Assembly (NCBI RefSeq): GCF_000524195.1
Contig: NW_020170384.1
Coordinates: 2,760,664-2,824,663, forward strand
Direction of reading: 5' to 3'
DNA length: 64,000 nt
Source: Echinococcus granulosus
Lineage: Eukaryota; Platyhelminthes; Cestoda; Cyclophyllidea; Taeniidae
Position 1 is the stretch's first letter. Each line of letters starts with the position of its first letter. The translations under genes were made by a program, and so were the position numbers. This document shows, piece after piece, positions 35,961 through 49,129 of the stretch. The notes under the pieces were generated by a model. It did not search any database. It was not told the DNA's origin and saw nothing but the letters and a program-made list of their open reading frames with translations.

Positions 35961-38900
35961 ATGACTCTGCGTTCTGCTACTAGCACTTCAATGCGTGCCT
36001 GGCGTCGATTCTTTCCCCTCGTTTCTGTTGAATCTTTGGTAGAACTATTTGAGGAGATGCTTCAGACTAGTCACCTTTCCGACTCGGCATCCACATGCAG
36101 CTCCGCTACTACTACACCCGCCGTCTGTCCTGAGCCAAATTTGGCATTCCTTTCTATCATTCTTGGGTATATTGAGAGTCACATCGCCACTGCCGGTGAG
36201 TCGACGACACCTGCGTCTGCGCCGACACGCAAACGCTCACTCAGTGGGACTCGATCGAATTGCGGGGCGAAACGATTGACGGTCCGCCCCTCTCCCGCTG
36301 CTACTGCTCCTGCTGTTGCTGCTTCGCCCTACGAAGCGAATTCGCCTGAAGTGCCTCCTTCCCTCTCGGAGGAAGAGATACCGGCGGCTTCGACCCCTTC
36401 CCTGGCCCCCAGTGATTCGACGCCGTCTCCAATGAGTGCAGCGGCTTCTTTGATGCGTGTGGCGGTGGAAACGGCCAGATCAGAGTTTCCTATTCTTCGT
36501 TATGAAGAGGCGGAGCAGTTGTATCAGAGATTTTATACCATGATTGTTCACAATCCCAAGGTTAGAAGCATCTTCAAATTGTTACAAGTCTAAACCGAAT
36601 GAATACTTGGTACTTGGACCAGTTTTGGTTGTAATGTTGAAATCCCCAGTCAAGCTACAGGGAACGCATTCCATAGTTTTGCCCACCATAAAGCAAGTTC
36701 CATTTTAGCCGAATGATGGACACTCGCTATCAATGTCATGCGTGCGACACTCCGATTTTCTTATCTGAATCCGCACGTCACAAATGTGTGACCTTTTTTA
36801 CCTTTTGAGCAGCGGTTGAATTGGTCAGTTCGATTATTCAAGTGATAGTGATAGAATAACAAAACACCGGCCTCTGGTGGTTTACTTTTTCTCTTATGTT
36901 CTGGTAGCGATGGGGTTGAGAAGTTTCCTTACCAATTTGATGACATCGAAATGTCTGTCTGGGTTGTTCTCACTTTGTGGAAGGTACAATGTCCCTGCAC
37001 CTATGCCATTGACTACTGCTACCTTGAATCAGTCTGTAAAAACGTCATAATTATAAGGAAGGGGACAGGGAGGCTAGAAGTGCAACACCTCTTGCAATTA
37101 TAGTTCCCAGGTGAGAAGTGTTGTCTTTACTGCGTCTGCCCTGCTTATCACGACAATGGTAATTAGATGAGTTCGCATAGCAAAGAAACGATTCTTGATT
37201 GCAGCATTAGCTTTGTTATGGTTTATCTGTGCGTTGATTTATTGCACATGCATTGTAACTGGTTACCTACCCACAAGCAAACCCCCTTGAACTCTTTAAT
37301 GTGATGCTCTGTAGGTATCTGAATGAGTTACTCTTGGAAGATAGCAGAAGTGGCTAGAAGTGCGGACCACGAGTCTTCTTCATTTTAGTTGGCATCGATG
37401 GCCAGAGTTCTGCCCGACCAGGTGACCCCCAAGAAACTGGGACTGTCATCAAACCGACGACTGGTGAAGGCAGTTTGTGATGTCCTCTGTGCTCACATGG
37501 CCTCTCCGGCTAGGCAACGAGAGCACTTCGCTCATGCTCAGTCAATCTACTCTCTTCTCGAGTGTAAGCCAGACATTTAGTTGGCCTCTGTTGCTATTCT
37601 TCGAGCCATGGATTTCTAAGAAATTGAGAATCAGGGTGTGAACAGTTCTATGTATATTTATTCCCTTTACTTTTTTGATGAGAACGATATTTGAGTAACA
37701 TGATTTCCTGAGGCTATTCAAATTGCATTTTCTTTTTAAACAATTTTTGAAATGCAGATTCCGCTAACTCAGGAATTAGACCGAGGTATCATTATCGGTA
37801 CTTTTTATTCGATGCATGAAATAAAGAAACTCAATTTTATAAAAAACCCCACCAAATACCACGATGCAACTTCAGTTATGCTGAACTAACCCATACCAGA
37901 CCGTTTACATAATTAATCCTATCAGTTCTCCATCAATCTAACTTTGGTTATTCCTTTTTTATGGCAATGTTGGATCCCCAATCTTTTTTCTGCCTTGCGC
38001 TAGTGGAAGCAATTCAAATTGACGCACTGTATAATTTTGTATAGAATGGTTCTGTCATTCACGAATAAGTATCTATGAGTTTGGATGGACTGTGCGAATT
38101 AATACATCAAAGCTATCACTTTCCGTTCGTTCACTCCGATTATTCTCAGTAGCATACATTCTTGTCAGTCTGGGAATTGGTGCGTCAGTGCTCCCACTAC
38201 CTTATTCTCGATGTCTTTTGATCAAGGAGATGCACGGGAAAAGTCGCCTAGCTTTCTGCTGGTGTTTTATTAAGATCTGGGATCTAGCTGAACTGTTCTG
38301 TTGCTTCCACTATTGCACTCAGATGACTGGCCATTGGTATCTGTAGGCAGTGAATCTGTAAATTTCCGCGACAATAATGCTACTTTTAATTCCTGACACT
38401 TTCTGATTACTCCAGAAATGGGGAAAGTGGAATAGCTTTTTTAAACGAAACGATCATTCCCAAATAAGTTGTGCGATGATGATGAATTTGCTCTTTTTTC
38501 TGGAAATTAGAACAGTGGTATTCTGCTCCGTTTCCCGTATTTTCCGTTCACTGAAACAAGTAGGGAAATTGTCTAACTTGCTCACAGCCTTTAAGGAAGG
38601 AGGTTGAAGGAACTAAGCGATCAATGATTGAGTCTAGGTCTGGCGACGCATTTCGATCATCGCTGAGCAACACATTTAGACATGGATGCCGGATCAGGAT
38701 TTATAACTGAATGTAACGACTTATCCCCTTGACGAAGGAACCCGTACCGGACATTTTACCTGCTCATTTCCTCTGTTTTTTGATTATCCTTGAAAGATGA
38801 TTTTAGCCAATCCAGTAGGTAGCTTTCAAATTGCATGTTTTCTGTTTTGAACAATCTTCCTGATATCAGTTCTCACTACCTTGAGATTAGTAGAACTGAA

Positions 38901-41900
38901 GGCATTATTTCATTTCATTCCTCCCTATCCCTCAATTGTGATAATGAGGAGAACATTTCCGTGTTTTTCTTCTGGCTTTGATGGAGGAAGTGTGCCATAT
39001 TGGACCCTCGTTAATCAAATCCGAAGATAGTGCTTGCGATTACCTCGTTTGGCTGTTTTCCTGGTGTTTTGGGATCATTGTGACAAAAGACGAATTTGAT
39101 TAATATCCCTTGAAGGTCATGTAAATTTACGCCTCTTGTCAAGATTCCAACCAGAATAACCAGTCGATAACGACTTCATCACGGAGGTCTTTGGTGCTGA
39201 TAAGGTGAGTTTATTAGGAGTACGACGTGTGCATACGTGCCTGCTGGGTGGGTTGCTGAAGTTCCAAGGTAGTCAGCATTCTCAACTTGAATGACCTTAA
39301 CCTTGCAATGCTTAGTGTAGTACATGTAATGTGGGGTGAACTCAACGTGAGTGCAAATGGAGAAATGTTCTGGAACGTCCGGGAATTCAAAGTTCGAGTG
39401 CGAACTTCTAGGACGTTAAAAGTGGAATGTTTTTTCCGGGATTGTAGATATCTTCAGGAGTGCTCAAGTCCCAATCTGTTATTGTTCCTAGACCATCGTG
39501 AATACTTTTTGATTATTTGTGCAATGTTTTGCTTTTCACTCAGATGGCCAACTAGACAGTTTTGGTTTGGCCTACGCCACGGTAGCAGCATGCCAGCTCC
39601 TGGGCTACACAGACGTCCACTTAGCGTTATCCGAGGACCACGCCTGGGTTGAGTTCGGGTCACCAGAGCGGCGTGAAACGGCTGATGTCTCAGTGATACC
39701 TGCACTGGAACCCACTGAAGTTCTTTCCCCGGTCAAGATCACTACCACCACCTCAGTCTCCACCCTCTATCCACCTCCTGTCCGACTCGGACACCTACTT
39801 CACTCTTGGCTCTACCTCAACGGCTGTCCCGTAGTCTGCAACCCCCTTGTCCTCTCGGTTGCCGCTGCTGTAACCGCTATTCAGCCATGTGGACTGTCAA
39901 AATCCGTTCGCCCGATAGATCAGATCACCATGGCGTCAGTACCGCCCTCCTCTTCCAAACGTCCCCGCCAAAAACTCTCCTCCGGCACTCTTTCTACCTC
40001 CAGTGATGGCCATCCTGTCCGTAGTGTTGAGACTATTTCACCTGAGGTGGGTGAAACAAAACTTAATGAAGACTCACTCCTGACGAGCACCTTCTATACG
40101 ACATCGTTTTCCACTTTTTCTAGCTAGTGCGTTTGAAGCAGACCCTTTTGTGGACGGTCTACCGAGCGGGTATGCTCAATCAGTACCCGCTTGGATTAAC
40201 CAATTTAGCGGATATTGAAGAGGGCTATCCCTCGACAGGAATTCGACTCGAAGAGGTTGTTTGTGACCTCCAGATATCCTCCAGTGTGCCTGCTACTGAC
40301 TACGTCTTGCCCGAGATTGTAGAGGTGTACGGCGATTTCAGAGATGTTGGATTTTCACCAACACCGTCGAGGCAGTTGGACGTTCCGTTGGAATTGCTCC
40401 GGCGAGCAGTGGAAATTAACAGGGTTTTCTTCCGCAACCAACACGTCTACCCCTACATCTATCTGGCAAATTACCTTCAACGCAGAGGCGATACACCTGG
40501 CGCTTTGCGCTGTTGGGCTGAAGCTGCTCGTGTTATTGGACAGTACGTTAGGCACTTTGTTTTATCTGGTCATCAAGGAGTGACAAGTGTGAAAGCAGAT
40601 TCATTTTTTGAGAGACGTTTCTGACCCCCCACCAGTTGAAGCTTACCTTCTTTAATGTCAGGTACAACCACAGTTCAGAGGACGCAGAAATCTACCGAGA
40701 GTTCTTAGACATTGCGACACGCGTAATTCCAGAGATATTCCGATTGTGTGCCGTAGAACATCGATCCGGAATGTCCACGAAGCCAAACCTGCTAGGTGAG
40801 CTGCTTTTCCTCCAATATGAGATCAGATCCGCTTACCCTAACTGAATTTGTTTTTGTCTCTAGACAGTCCCCTGTGCCTGGCCTACCTTCTCGCCTTTTA
40901 TGACCACCTCTGTCTGTGGGAGGAGGGTTCAGCAGTTCCTGTTCTTCACGTTGGGTGGGTGGATAAGTTGGTCGCATCGCTGACACGATTCTCAATTCAA
41001 GCACGAACTCAGCTTCATTTGGAAGCAATCCGGGCCACTGGGGATGAGGAGAACTTGAGAATGTCGACAGTGACGCCGAAGAAAAAGTATCCCTATCCTC
41101 GTGCTCGTCAGTCCAGCCTTGGAAGTGATTCTGTGGTCATACATCCCATCACGGTTCGGGAAAGCGAACCCTCTCCGTTGCCCGTCTCCAAGATGGAGAC
41201 GGAAGTGGAAGTAGCGTCGGCGCCGTTGGAAGATCCAAAGACATCAACGATAGACACGGCGAATGAAATGACGAAGGCGGAGCCCTTGAGAGTAATCCTT
41301 CCACCACCAGCTGCATCTATGTCCTTCCAGAGTTGTTCGACCACTGGATCCTCTGTACTTTCCGTATTCATCAACACGCCTTTGACCTCAGGAGGGGAGA
41401 ACTCTACCATCGTTTCGATTTCTGAAATGGCATCAAAACCGCCTAAACAGGAGATGGCCAAATCACTTCCAAAACAGGACCTCCTTTTGCCTGGAATAAT
41501 CGATGGGCTGGAAGGAGGTGAGGAGGATCTTTTGGACGTCTACAGTCTGGTCGTTGATTGTTGTACAGGTCCGAAGGAGAAATTAATTTCTAGATTGGCG
41601 AAGGCCTCACAATTTCGTCTACTCAATCCGGCTTTTTTGATGGGTGATCTTACTGCGCCACCCTTTGCGGACCCAGAAGAATTGGCTGATTTTCTCATGG
41701 AACGGGAGCCTTCCAAAATTAAGGAAGTAGGTCACGATTTTGTACTTGATCTGGTTTAGCCAAGACCCCATTTTTTCACGCACTTGTAGTATTCTCTTGG
41801 ACGAGATTTATCCCCGTTATCTGTCTGGAGTTAGTTCCATTGTTAGCATATGGGGGGCTGGAGATTAGTATCAGAGCTTTATCCCTTGCCGAAATTGACA

Positions 41901-44900
41901 CATTGATGCTTTCCTGCTGCTGTTACTTCTGTCTCTTCGTGTTCAAGATTGTATTGTTGTCAATGTATATTCTAAACAAGTATTTCAATCTACTCTTTAG
42001 GAGGATCGAGAAGAGCCTGAATTCCTGCCTGAACCTCCATCTTCGACACCGGCAGCTGTGGTAGAAATTCCAGATGGTCGTCAGACCCAGGAAGAACAAC
42101 CGCAATGTAAACAACAGGATGATCATGAATTGGGGGAGAAGGAGCAGAAGCTGGATCCATCACGTCCACACGATGCAGTCGCAGCGGCAGCGGAGGACGA
42201 AATGGAGGTAGAAGAGGACGAAGAAGTCGATGTGGGCGTCGCAATTCCATCTCAACACCGAGCCTCATCACCCGAATCCTCCGCCTGTCCCTCCCTCCCA
42301 TCCATCCCCTCCACACCTCCCATTTTCCCTCTCCCTGTCACTCCTGAAGCTATGACTGCAGTTGCTACTGAAGGTGCTGTTACGACTGTGGTTGGGATGG
42401 CGACAGTAGATAATGATGTCACTGACGCTCCTAAGCCACAAACCCCCGCAGCTTCTGTGCTGGTAAATAAGGAAGAAGAGGAGAAGGCGAGAAGTAAGTT
42501 ATCGACGAGATTTCAGGAAGTTTATTTAAGCTAGATATTAAGAAATTCTGGCAACTAAGGTAGCCGTTGTCGAAACAAAAGTGGTCTAATCTTGCCTTCT
42601 TCACCTTCTCACATGATTTGTTTAGCACTTGCACCACCAGGGCACCAGAGGGAAATTTCGCTAGCACAAAAATATGTGCTTCTCAAATCTAGGAAGATGT
42701 AATCATTCGGCATCTTTTTTATTGTTTCAAAGGCTGTTTTTGGCATTCGGTTTGGTGCAACAAGCCATGGTTACCATAAATTGTCAAGGCACAGGTCACA
42801 TGTTTGTGACCGGGTCCACGTGCGTTGTATTGCAACACAATAGCTATTGCACGAGTAGCACACATTTCTAATCGCCTTCTTTGATTGTGATGAATGATGA
42901 TCAGTTGCTAAGTCATAGTTTTACTTGCAAAATTAGTTGCATTCTTGTTTTCCATCGGCGTTTCATTGATTCCCACTTTTTTGTCTGCGATTTGATTGGT
43001 TTTCAAATCCGGGTTTTTCCAATGTTATCTAAAACTTTTGAAAATTGAAAAATGGTTGTTGTTATGTGGTTGACAAGATTCCAATTCATTTTTTAACCTC
43101 TATTCGACTTATTCTTGGATATTATCGGGTGCAAATAGATTAATTCTGACTGATTCGACTGTGATTGAAATTAGCCTCTTTATCGCCTCATTAAAGCGAA
43201 CATAACTTCAGTGTAGAAATGATTCCCTAATTGTATTCTACTTCTGACAGTTTTCAGAATTTCAATAGTTCCGACTTCCGTTGAGGACTTTTGACGTTTA
43301 CTCACGCCAGTAATACGACGCCTGTCAGATAATAACAACGCAGTTAGCTTTAAGTGATGTCTCGGGGGATAGTACTCATGTGATTTTCCACTTGAAGATG
43401 TGAATAATTCTTTTCTTGTATATTGCCTAGGTAATTAAATTAACCCCCAATAATTGTTTTCTTCTTATGTGGCCTTATCGCTAACACATCTTTTCACAAT
43501 TTATACTCCTTCAGCACGTGAATTGCATGTTGTTGGTATTGTTATCATCATAGGAGCGCCCCCCTTTTGACGACATCTGTGTGAAGAAATCCATTTCGTC
43601 TCTCCCCACGATAGCATCGAGTTGCATCGGCAGACCTTGGGTTCCAACTTCAACCGCCATGATCGTGGGCAGAATGGCGACAGACGGTGAAACACACTTT
43701 GCCTTGATAAGGATTAAAAGTAAACCCTGTTCGGGGGTGTCGATTGAGCTGCTGTAAGGTAGCAGCCTTCTGCGAAAGTTTTTTTAGTTTCTGGGAGAAA
43801 AAAGAATGCTTATTATGATGCATTCGCTACCAGCAACACAGGCGCGATGTCTTGATTTTCCCACCTTACCTTGCACGTGACGACTGTGGAGTGTACTTTC
43901 CAGCAATTTATGATAACTGGTTTCGCCAACTGCTTTGCCGCGAAAGCATTGGTTGAGTCTGTAACAATAAAGTAATGGATGCAGACCATTCCCTAGTCCG
44001 AGGATAGCCGTATCTTTTAGCTGAGCCGCAGGTGAATTGGTGGTTGGTGCCTTTATAAGAACGACAAGACCTCCGGACTGGAGTATTCGGATTTCTACCA
44101 TTATCTTGATAATAACTAGGTTAAATACTATCATAATTTTTATTGTGAATCTTGGAGGATATTTTTTTGGGACGTTCGCTTTTGCAATTAAAAGCGGCGA
44201 TTGCCTGACGTTCCACTGTTGTGTTTTTGTGTTTATTTGGTTCTGATTGGCTCTGAGGATTTTACCGACTTCAAAGCAGCCAATAAAATTCTTCCAGTAA
44301 TTGTAGTCTAATCAAATAGTTATTTCCCTGAATACTGATTGGTTGAGTTCGGGGAACTCCTGGAATTTTCCTTTTTTGAATGCTTGTCTTTTTTTTCTAT
44401 TACCAAGTAGTGAAAATATCTTCTTAAAAACTCATGGAGGTTCAAAGTCTGAAATTCTGCTACTAGTTTAAAGTGAATAGACTCAAAACCTATCCAACTA
44501 GCGGGCATTTATAAAAGTTAGTTTAGTATTATTTACTTTCAAATGTGAATGCCAAATACCTCAAGCCATGTGCAAATTATAGACTTTTTATCTGTAAAAT
44601 TTTGATAATTTTTGGAGGGTCTTGGGTTTTTTTATAATTCTGTTTAATTTGCTTAGCTGCGAAAATATTTGTTACGTGTATTCATTCAGTATATTTTCAT
44701 GGTTAAATTGAAACCTCTAAGATATCCTAACTGGTGGGGGTCCCAGAATGCTGGATTGTAGCTGGCATCCGATCACAAATTTGTTGTATTTTAGCGGCTA
44801 CAGTACCAGACACAGAAGTGGAAACAACAACTCAGGTCTCATCTATCACACCAATGGCACCAACCACCACTATCATTCAGTTTACAAAGGAAGAAGAGAT

Positions 44901-45159
44901 GAATGACTTTATAGAGGAGTCCAAACCGCCCGGAGTGTATTTGCGTCTCTACTCCACCAAGATGTGTCGAATTGCACGTCTGCTAAACGCTCCTGGCTGT
45001 CTGAAGTCCTCTGCCATCAAGTTGACTCTCACCGCACAGAGTGAAGTCGGTTTTGGGCGCCGTCGAAGAGCCTCCACAAATGCGCCTCCTCCTTGGAAAG
45101 CCACCGCCGCAGCTGCCTTCTCCAACAGAGCTGAAAACTCGGCTCTGACCCTGGAGTAG
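35961..45159 (+). CDS. MEN1: Menin (MEN1), nuclear scaffold, expanded
   Basis: Menin binds MLL/KMT2 methyltransferases, JunD and LEDGF in the nucleus. Exons: 35961-36560, 37389-37563, 39544-40046, 40124-40542, 40662-40795, 40864-41726, 42001-42493, 44795-45159. Phases agree, giving 1183 aa (human about 615). Visible menin blocks: RRFFPLVSVESLVELF with NLAFLSIILGYIESHIA; LGYTDVHLALSEDHAWVEF; SWLYLNGCPVVC; LLWTVYRAGMLNQYPLGLTN; NQHVYPYIYLANY; WEEGSAVPVLHVGW; and the C-terminal KSSAIKLTLTAQSEV followed by a GRRRRAS basic cluster, a likely NLS. Extra length comes from Ser/Thr/Pro/Ala-rich insertions in exon 1, after EDHAW, and in exons 6-7. The ATG at 35961 is 10 bases after an acceptor; ATG at 35991 is an alternative start. 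The exon 1 donor (AAG|gttaga) is weak. No AATAAA was seen near the stop. Confidence 0.94.
37564..39543 (+). other. MEN1: MEN1 intron 2
   Basis: About 2 kb of non-coding sequence between STHAQSIYSLLE-type and transglutaminase-like menin blocks. No ORF, repeat copy or motif that I can support. Confidence 0.5.
42494..44794 (+). other. MEN1: MEN1 intron 7
   Basis: A 2.3-kb intron before the conserved terminal exon. Small minus-strand ORFs near 43501-43695 and 43784-44134 have no recognisable product. No repeat copy was identified. Confidence 0.5.
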
Positions 45160-46455
45160 TACCTTTCTGGCCCCAGTTATAATCAGTAGATAAAGCAAAT
45201 GGTGATGACGATGATACTAACGTCTATTTTTTCATGATTGTCTCCTCCAACGAACTAAATCAGCCAACCAGATTCTTGGAGTGTTTGTTTTGTTTGTTTG
45301 ATGGGAGAGCTTTAGGCAAGAGACTTATGGACAAAGGTGTCCATTATTGTTCGATTTTTTGTATCCCCTACCCGCACCTTCGTCTGTGTGTGCGTGTGTT
45401 TGAGCCAGAGACACAAACTTTCCCAAGCTTCCTCTTTTTTCTTATCGATGTGATTTTGTGAGTGTGAATGAACCATCCCAGGAACCGTGGTTTTTTTCTC
45501 GTGTTGCTTTATTTTATTACATTATTATTGTTACAAGTATTCATACAGACTCTCACAAATACATACACAGACATTGGAATATTAAAGTTGCTCACATTTA
45601 AGAATCACCGTCTATTTGCGTTAATGGTTGTATACATGTGTATATGCAAAGATGCTGTTTTACTAAAAGTCGACTGCTGCTTCTCTCACTCGCGGGACTG
45701 GGTTAGATCTTGCGGTCACAAGTTGGTGGAACGGTAGCGTCTCACTCTTAGCCACCATGAGAGCCTCTCAGCATGCAGTTTGGCGGTGAAAGTAGTTTAT
45801 ATACTTGGACACAATTATTCCAATGTTGAACGGGATCAATACGCCAGGGAGTGGTGCTTCGTAGAATTGAAATGCATTCCCAGAAGTTCAAAGTCGCAGT
45901 AGCACCAAGTCGATCGACATTAACAAATCGCGGCAAGAGCGGTCAGTTGATCGGTCGAAGATGTCACGCCACCAGTTTTCACAGCATAATTGTTACGGTT
46001 CGCTTGAAGGAATCAAATAACATATTTCTCCTCTCCCAGTCCACCCAATCCATCCGTCCGGACGATTTTTGATAGGCTTGACACTTGCAGACGGGAGTGA
46101 AAAGTATTTTTAGATAAATGGGAAAGGGCATTTTGAACGCTTAAGGTGTAGCATGATTCATCAGGGTTAACCTACCATCCTATTTAGCTGAATTAGTAAG
46201 AAAAGAGAAATAGTCGCAATCACAGAAGTGGCTTTTTGGCTAAAAAATTCGAGAAATATTTCTTAAATTCGCATCAATTCCGCGGGGTTGCTGGGATGGT
46301 AAATTGTGCCACACAGGCAAGAAAATCGATTTCGCCCTTGAAGAAAATCGATATACTCGTCCATTTAAGCGTCGTGAATCTCGCAACCTTGAGGAGGCCA
46401 TTTTGACTTGAGCTCTACGTGCAAATTTGCATGTTGTAACCTTGCATTTTTCTAG
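45160..46455. other. Intergenic region downstream of MEN1
   Basis: It starts with the menin 3' UTR (a variant GATAAA near 45190, no AATAAA) and then low-content sequence. Towards its end, ATCGAT sites at 46325 and 46347 and a TGCAAATTTGCA palindrome near 46421 precede the candidate start at 46462 and could belong to a promoter. Confidence 0.4.
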
Positions 46456-46461
46456 AAGAAA

Positions 46462-46558
46462 ATGTCCATTTCGGCGCGCCACAATCTTATGAATGGGTTC
46501 TGTGAACGAAAGAAGACGTATGCCACATTGCTTCAGTCTTTTAAGCCATCATCAAACA
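46462..46558 (+). CDS. Candidate first coding exon of an unknown gene
   Basis: A strong acceptor (gcatttttctag) at 46444-46455 is followed six bases later by ATG. An open frame of 32 residues (MSISARHNLMNGFCERKKTY and onward) ends at a consensus donor GTAAGC at 46559. A second donor, GTGAGA at 46570, lies 11 bases on. The layout resembles the start of the small gene at 31002. In phase 1 it could splice to 47169 (a hydrophobic frame ending near 47290) or to 57975; both agree in phase, so I cannot choose. No family is recognised and it may not be a gene. Confidence 0.35.
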
Positions 46559-46909
46559 GTAAGCAGAGGGTGAGATTAATTTCTATTTAAAACAGGCTTT
46601 CTTGTTCCCTTGAAGTTAACGAGTCGGTGGGGGACACCAGGGCTTTTGAAAGCCTCTTTAAGGCTCAAATGAAATGTTGAAGGGGAGTGGAAACAGTTTC
46701 GTGGAGTGTGCATAGGTCACAGAGGCGCGATGAGGGTTTGGCTGTCTTTACCATATTTTTCAGAGATATTGACGTCTGTCACGTGCTGACGCAAAATCGA
46801 TAAAATGTATGTGACGTTCGGAATATTTACTCGATAAATCTTGCAAAAGCTTGATGCTACTGGGTTGGAGCTTTGCCCTTTCTCCTGTGCCATTTACTCT
46901 GATCCTTAG

Positions 46910-48598
46910 TCACATGTATCTTGGATTTTCAAAAACACCGATGTACTTCATAATCCCCACCAGGCCGGTAACTTGGTTGCGAGTTGAAGTGCATTTTGCT
47001 CTCCATTGCTGAAGTCTTCTTTTTAAACGTTTCTCATGGTTTATCCCTAGTTTTAAAAGGTCCTCTTTGGTATCAGTTTTTTTTGGACTCGACTTTCCCT
47101 TTGTATTCGAGTCATTCATATCGCAATTGACTGATGCTTGATTGATATTGGGTTCCCTTTTTCAACAGAGCCATTTCTTGAACTGTTTTTGCCCTTCGTT
47201 GGCTATTTCACGATGGATTTGGCGACAGCGCTCTTGATAGCAGCCTTCTACTCCACTCTGCCGATAATTTCGCACGTGGTTCCATTTTGACATCGATATT
47301 CTCTTCACCGGTTGCACTTCTTGTCATTTAAACCGATTCTTTTCGGTACGGTTCGGCGACTTCCTCCTTTACTGATCATCTCCCACTGAGTAAAATTCCA
47401 ACTCTGGTATCCATTTTTACCCACCAAAGCAACGTGTACTGTCTTACGCATTCGGCTATCGATTAATCGATATCATGCTTATCTTACGTTCTGACGTTTC
47501 TTTTTTATTTGCCTTTTCTGATTCTACTTTGCTTAACTATACATTATGTGTTTACACTGGTTAGCCAAGACTTTGTACAATTTTTTTTCGTGGACAAGTT
47601 GCGACCCCTCCCGCAAGTCATCTTTTATTGAATTTCTGTTATTTTGAAGGCGGTTTTCCCCACATTTACCTAATGGGTTAGTACTTGACTTTCTATTGTA
47701 ATGCATTTGCCTGTTGCCTCTTTTTATCCACTTCTCAGCTATCTTAAGTCGTATGTGGGGCTACTGCGCCCCTTTGTATTCTTTCCTTAACAATCCCTAT
47801 GATTTATTCCATTGTCTTAGTCGAGCCTTAAGGGTCTTTTGATCACTTGCATTACTGCTATCTTCAAGTGAAGCAGTCAGTATTTTATAGTTCTTACCAT
47901 GCTCTTTTTTTAAAAATTAACTGTGTTTAATTCCTTCTATGCTTCCTTCCCCTTTCGGGACATTTCCAGTTTGCTGTTGCTTTTTCTGTCTCGAAGTTTA
48001 CCTAATATTTGCATGATCTTGTTGGTATTTAAGTAGAACTCTTCACTTCGTTTCATGCATCACTTAGCGCATTCACACTAAAGAATGCCCTTCACCCGCT
48101 TTCTTTTCTTCTCTTAGTGTTAATAGTCTCGCTATTTACACTTGTCAGGTGAGATGGTTAATGTGTGCAATTCCACTAAATCGCATTCCTTTCCGTGGTA
48201 TTCGACATTTCTAAACCTCTCATGCTTTCTGCCTCACTAAAGTCGAGTTATTCAGTGTTTGACGTTTTTCAAGTTATCATTTTCCTTAATATATGCATTT
48301 TAACACATTTCTATGTTCATGTTGAGCTTGAAGTGTAATTCCCCATAATTCGTTTTGTTTGTCCCGTCTAAGAAATTGAAGGCTCCACCTACTGCTTGCA
48401 ATTTCATGTTCACCGACTCCACTTATTACCACTTGGATTTGGCGGCTCATAAGCTCCTTTCACTCCACCTCTCATTGTTATAGCACAAAGTCTGATATCA
48501 CATTTTTGTCTTGGAATTTCCTCAAACTTCAAACGACTCATCTCATTCAGCTGTTGTTTATCGGCCCTAGTGATTGTGTCAGTGTAGTTGGGTGTCAA
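46910..48598 (-). pseudogene. Minus-strand hydrophilic frame fragments, possibly a decayed ORF
   Basis: The + strand here is unusually T-rich. On the - strand, short frames in different phases read like a Lys/Arg/Asn-rich protein: SSPKKTDTKEDLLKLGINHE (46910-47119), LVHEKKLYKVLANQ (about 47540-47700), and LKFEEIPRQKCDIRLCAI (48410-48598) followed in another frame by RWSLQFLRRDKQNELWGI. Stops and frame changes interrupt them. This may be an old mobile-element ORF, or an illusion from base composition. Confidence 0.2.
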
Positions 48599-48869
48599 TT
48601 TTTTTTAACTGTTTAATGGCCACCGTGAATTCCATCTCAGTTTAGTGTGCCCTGTTGTTTGGTTCTCGTGGTTAAAGTTGATTATGGTTAAAAGGTCGTT
48701 TGACTTCCGGAAATGACCTAACTTGTCTCCCGTCTTTAAACACTTGCACAACTCATCTTTTATTGGCTTCTGGTTCTAATTACGTTTAACACTTTTTTTC
48801 CATATTCGACTCCTGATTCCACGATGTCAGTGTAGTGCCCTGAGACTTCCCTGAAGTAGATAGACATCA

Positions 48870-49005
48870 CTATACTTGGACGGAAAGCGTATTGCTGACA
48901 TAGGGAATGGTTTGGGGACTACTATTATGGCCCAGTGGCCATGGCGCCTGGTGGAGATACAATGTTCAAGCCTTAAATGTCCGCGTAGCCAAAATGAAGA
49001 GCCAA
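48870..49005 (-). repeat. Dispersed repeat A copy
   Basis: Read on the - strand it shows GGCTACGCGGACA, TTGTATCTCCACC, a GGCGCCATGGCC block and AGTAGTCCCC, in the same order as the copy in FHOD intron 15. Confidence 0.7.
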
Positions 49006-49129
49006 ACAGACAGCCGAAGGATTGCATAGTACCTCTTTCAAGCGTCGTCTCCGGCGCTCACCTTAGTCAACCTCCCGTGTCAAGCATTACAAAGGAGTCG
49101 GTGCTGTAGGAACATTACCCACCAATCAA

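Noticed and set aside
41108..42316. Minus-strand ORFs over menin exons 6-7
   Set aside because: Antisense shadows of GC-rich coding sequence.
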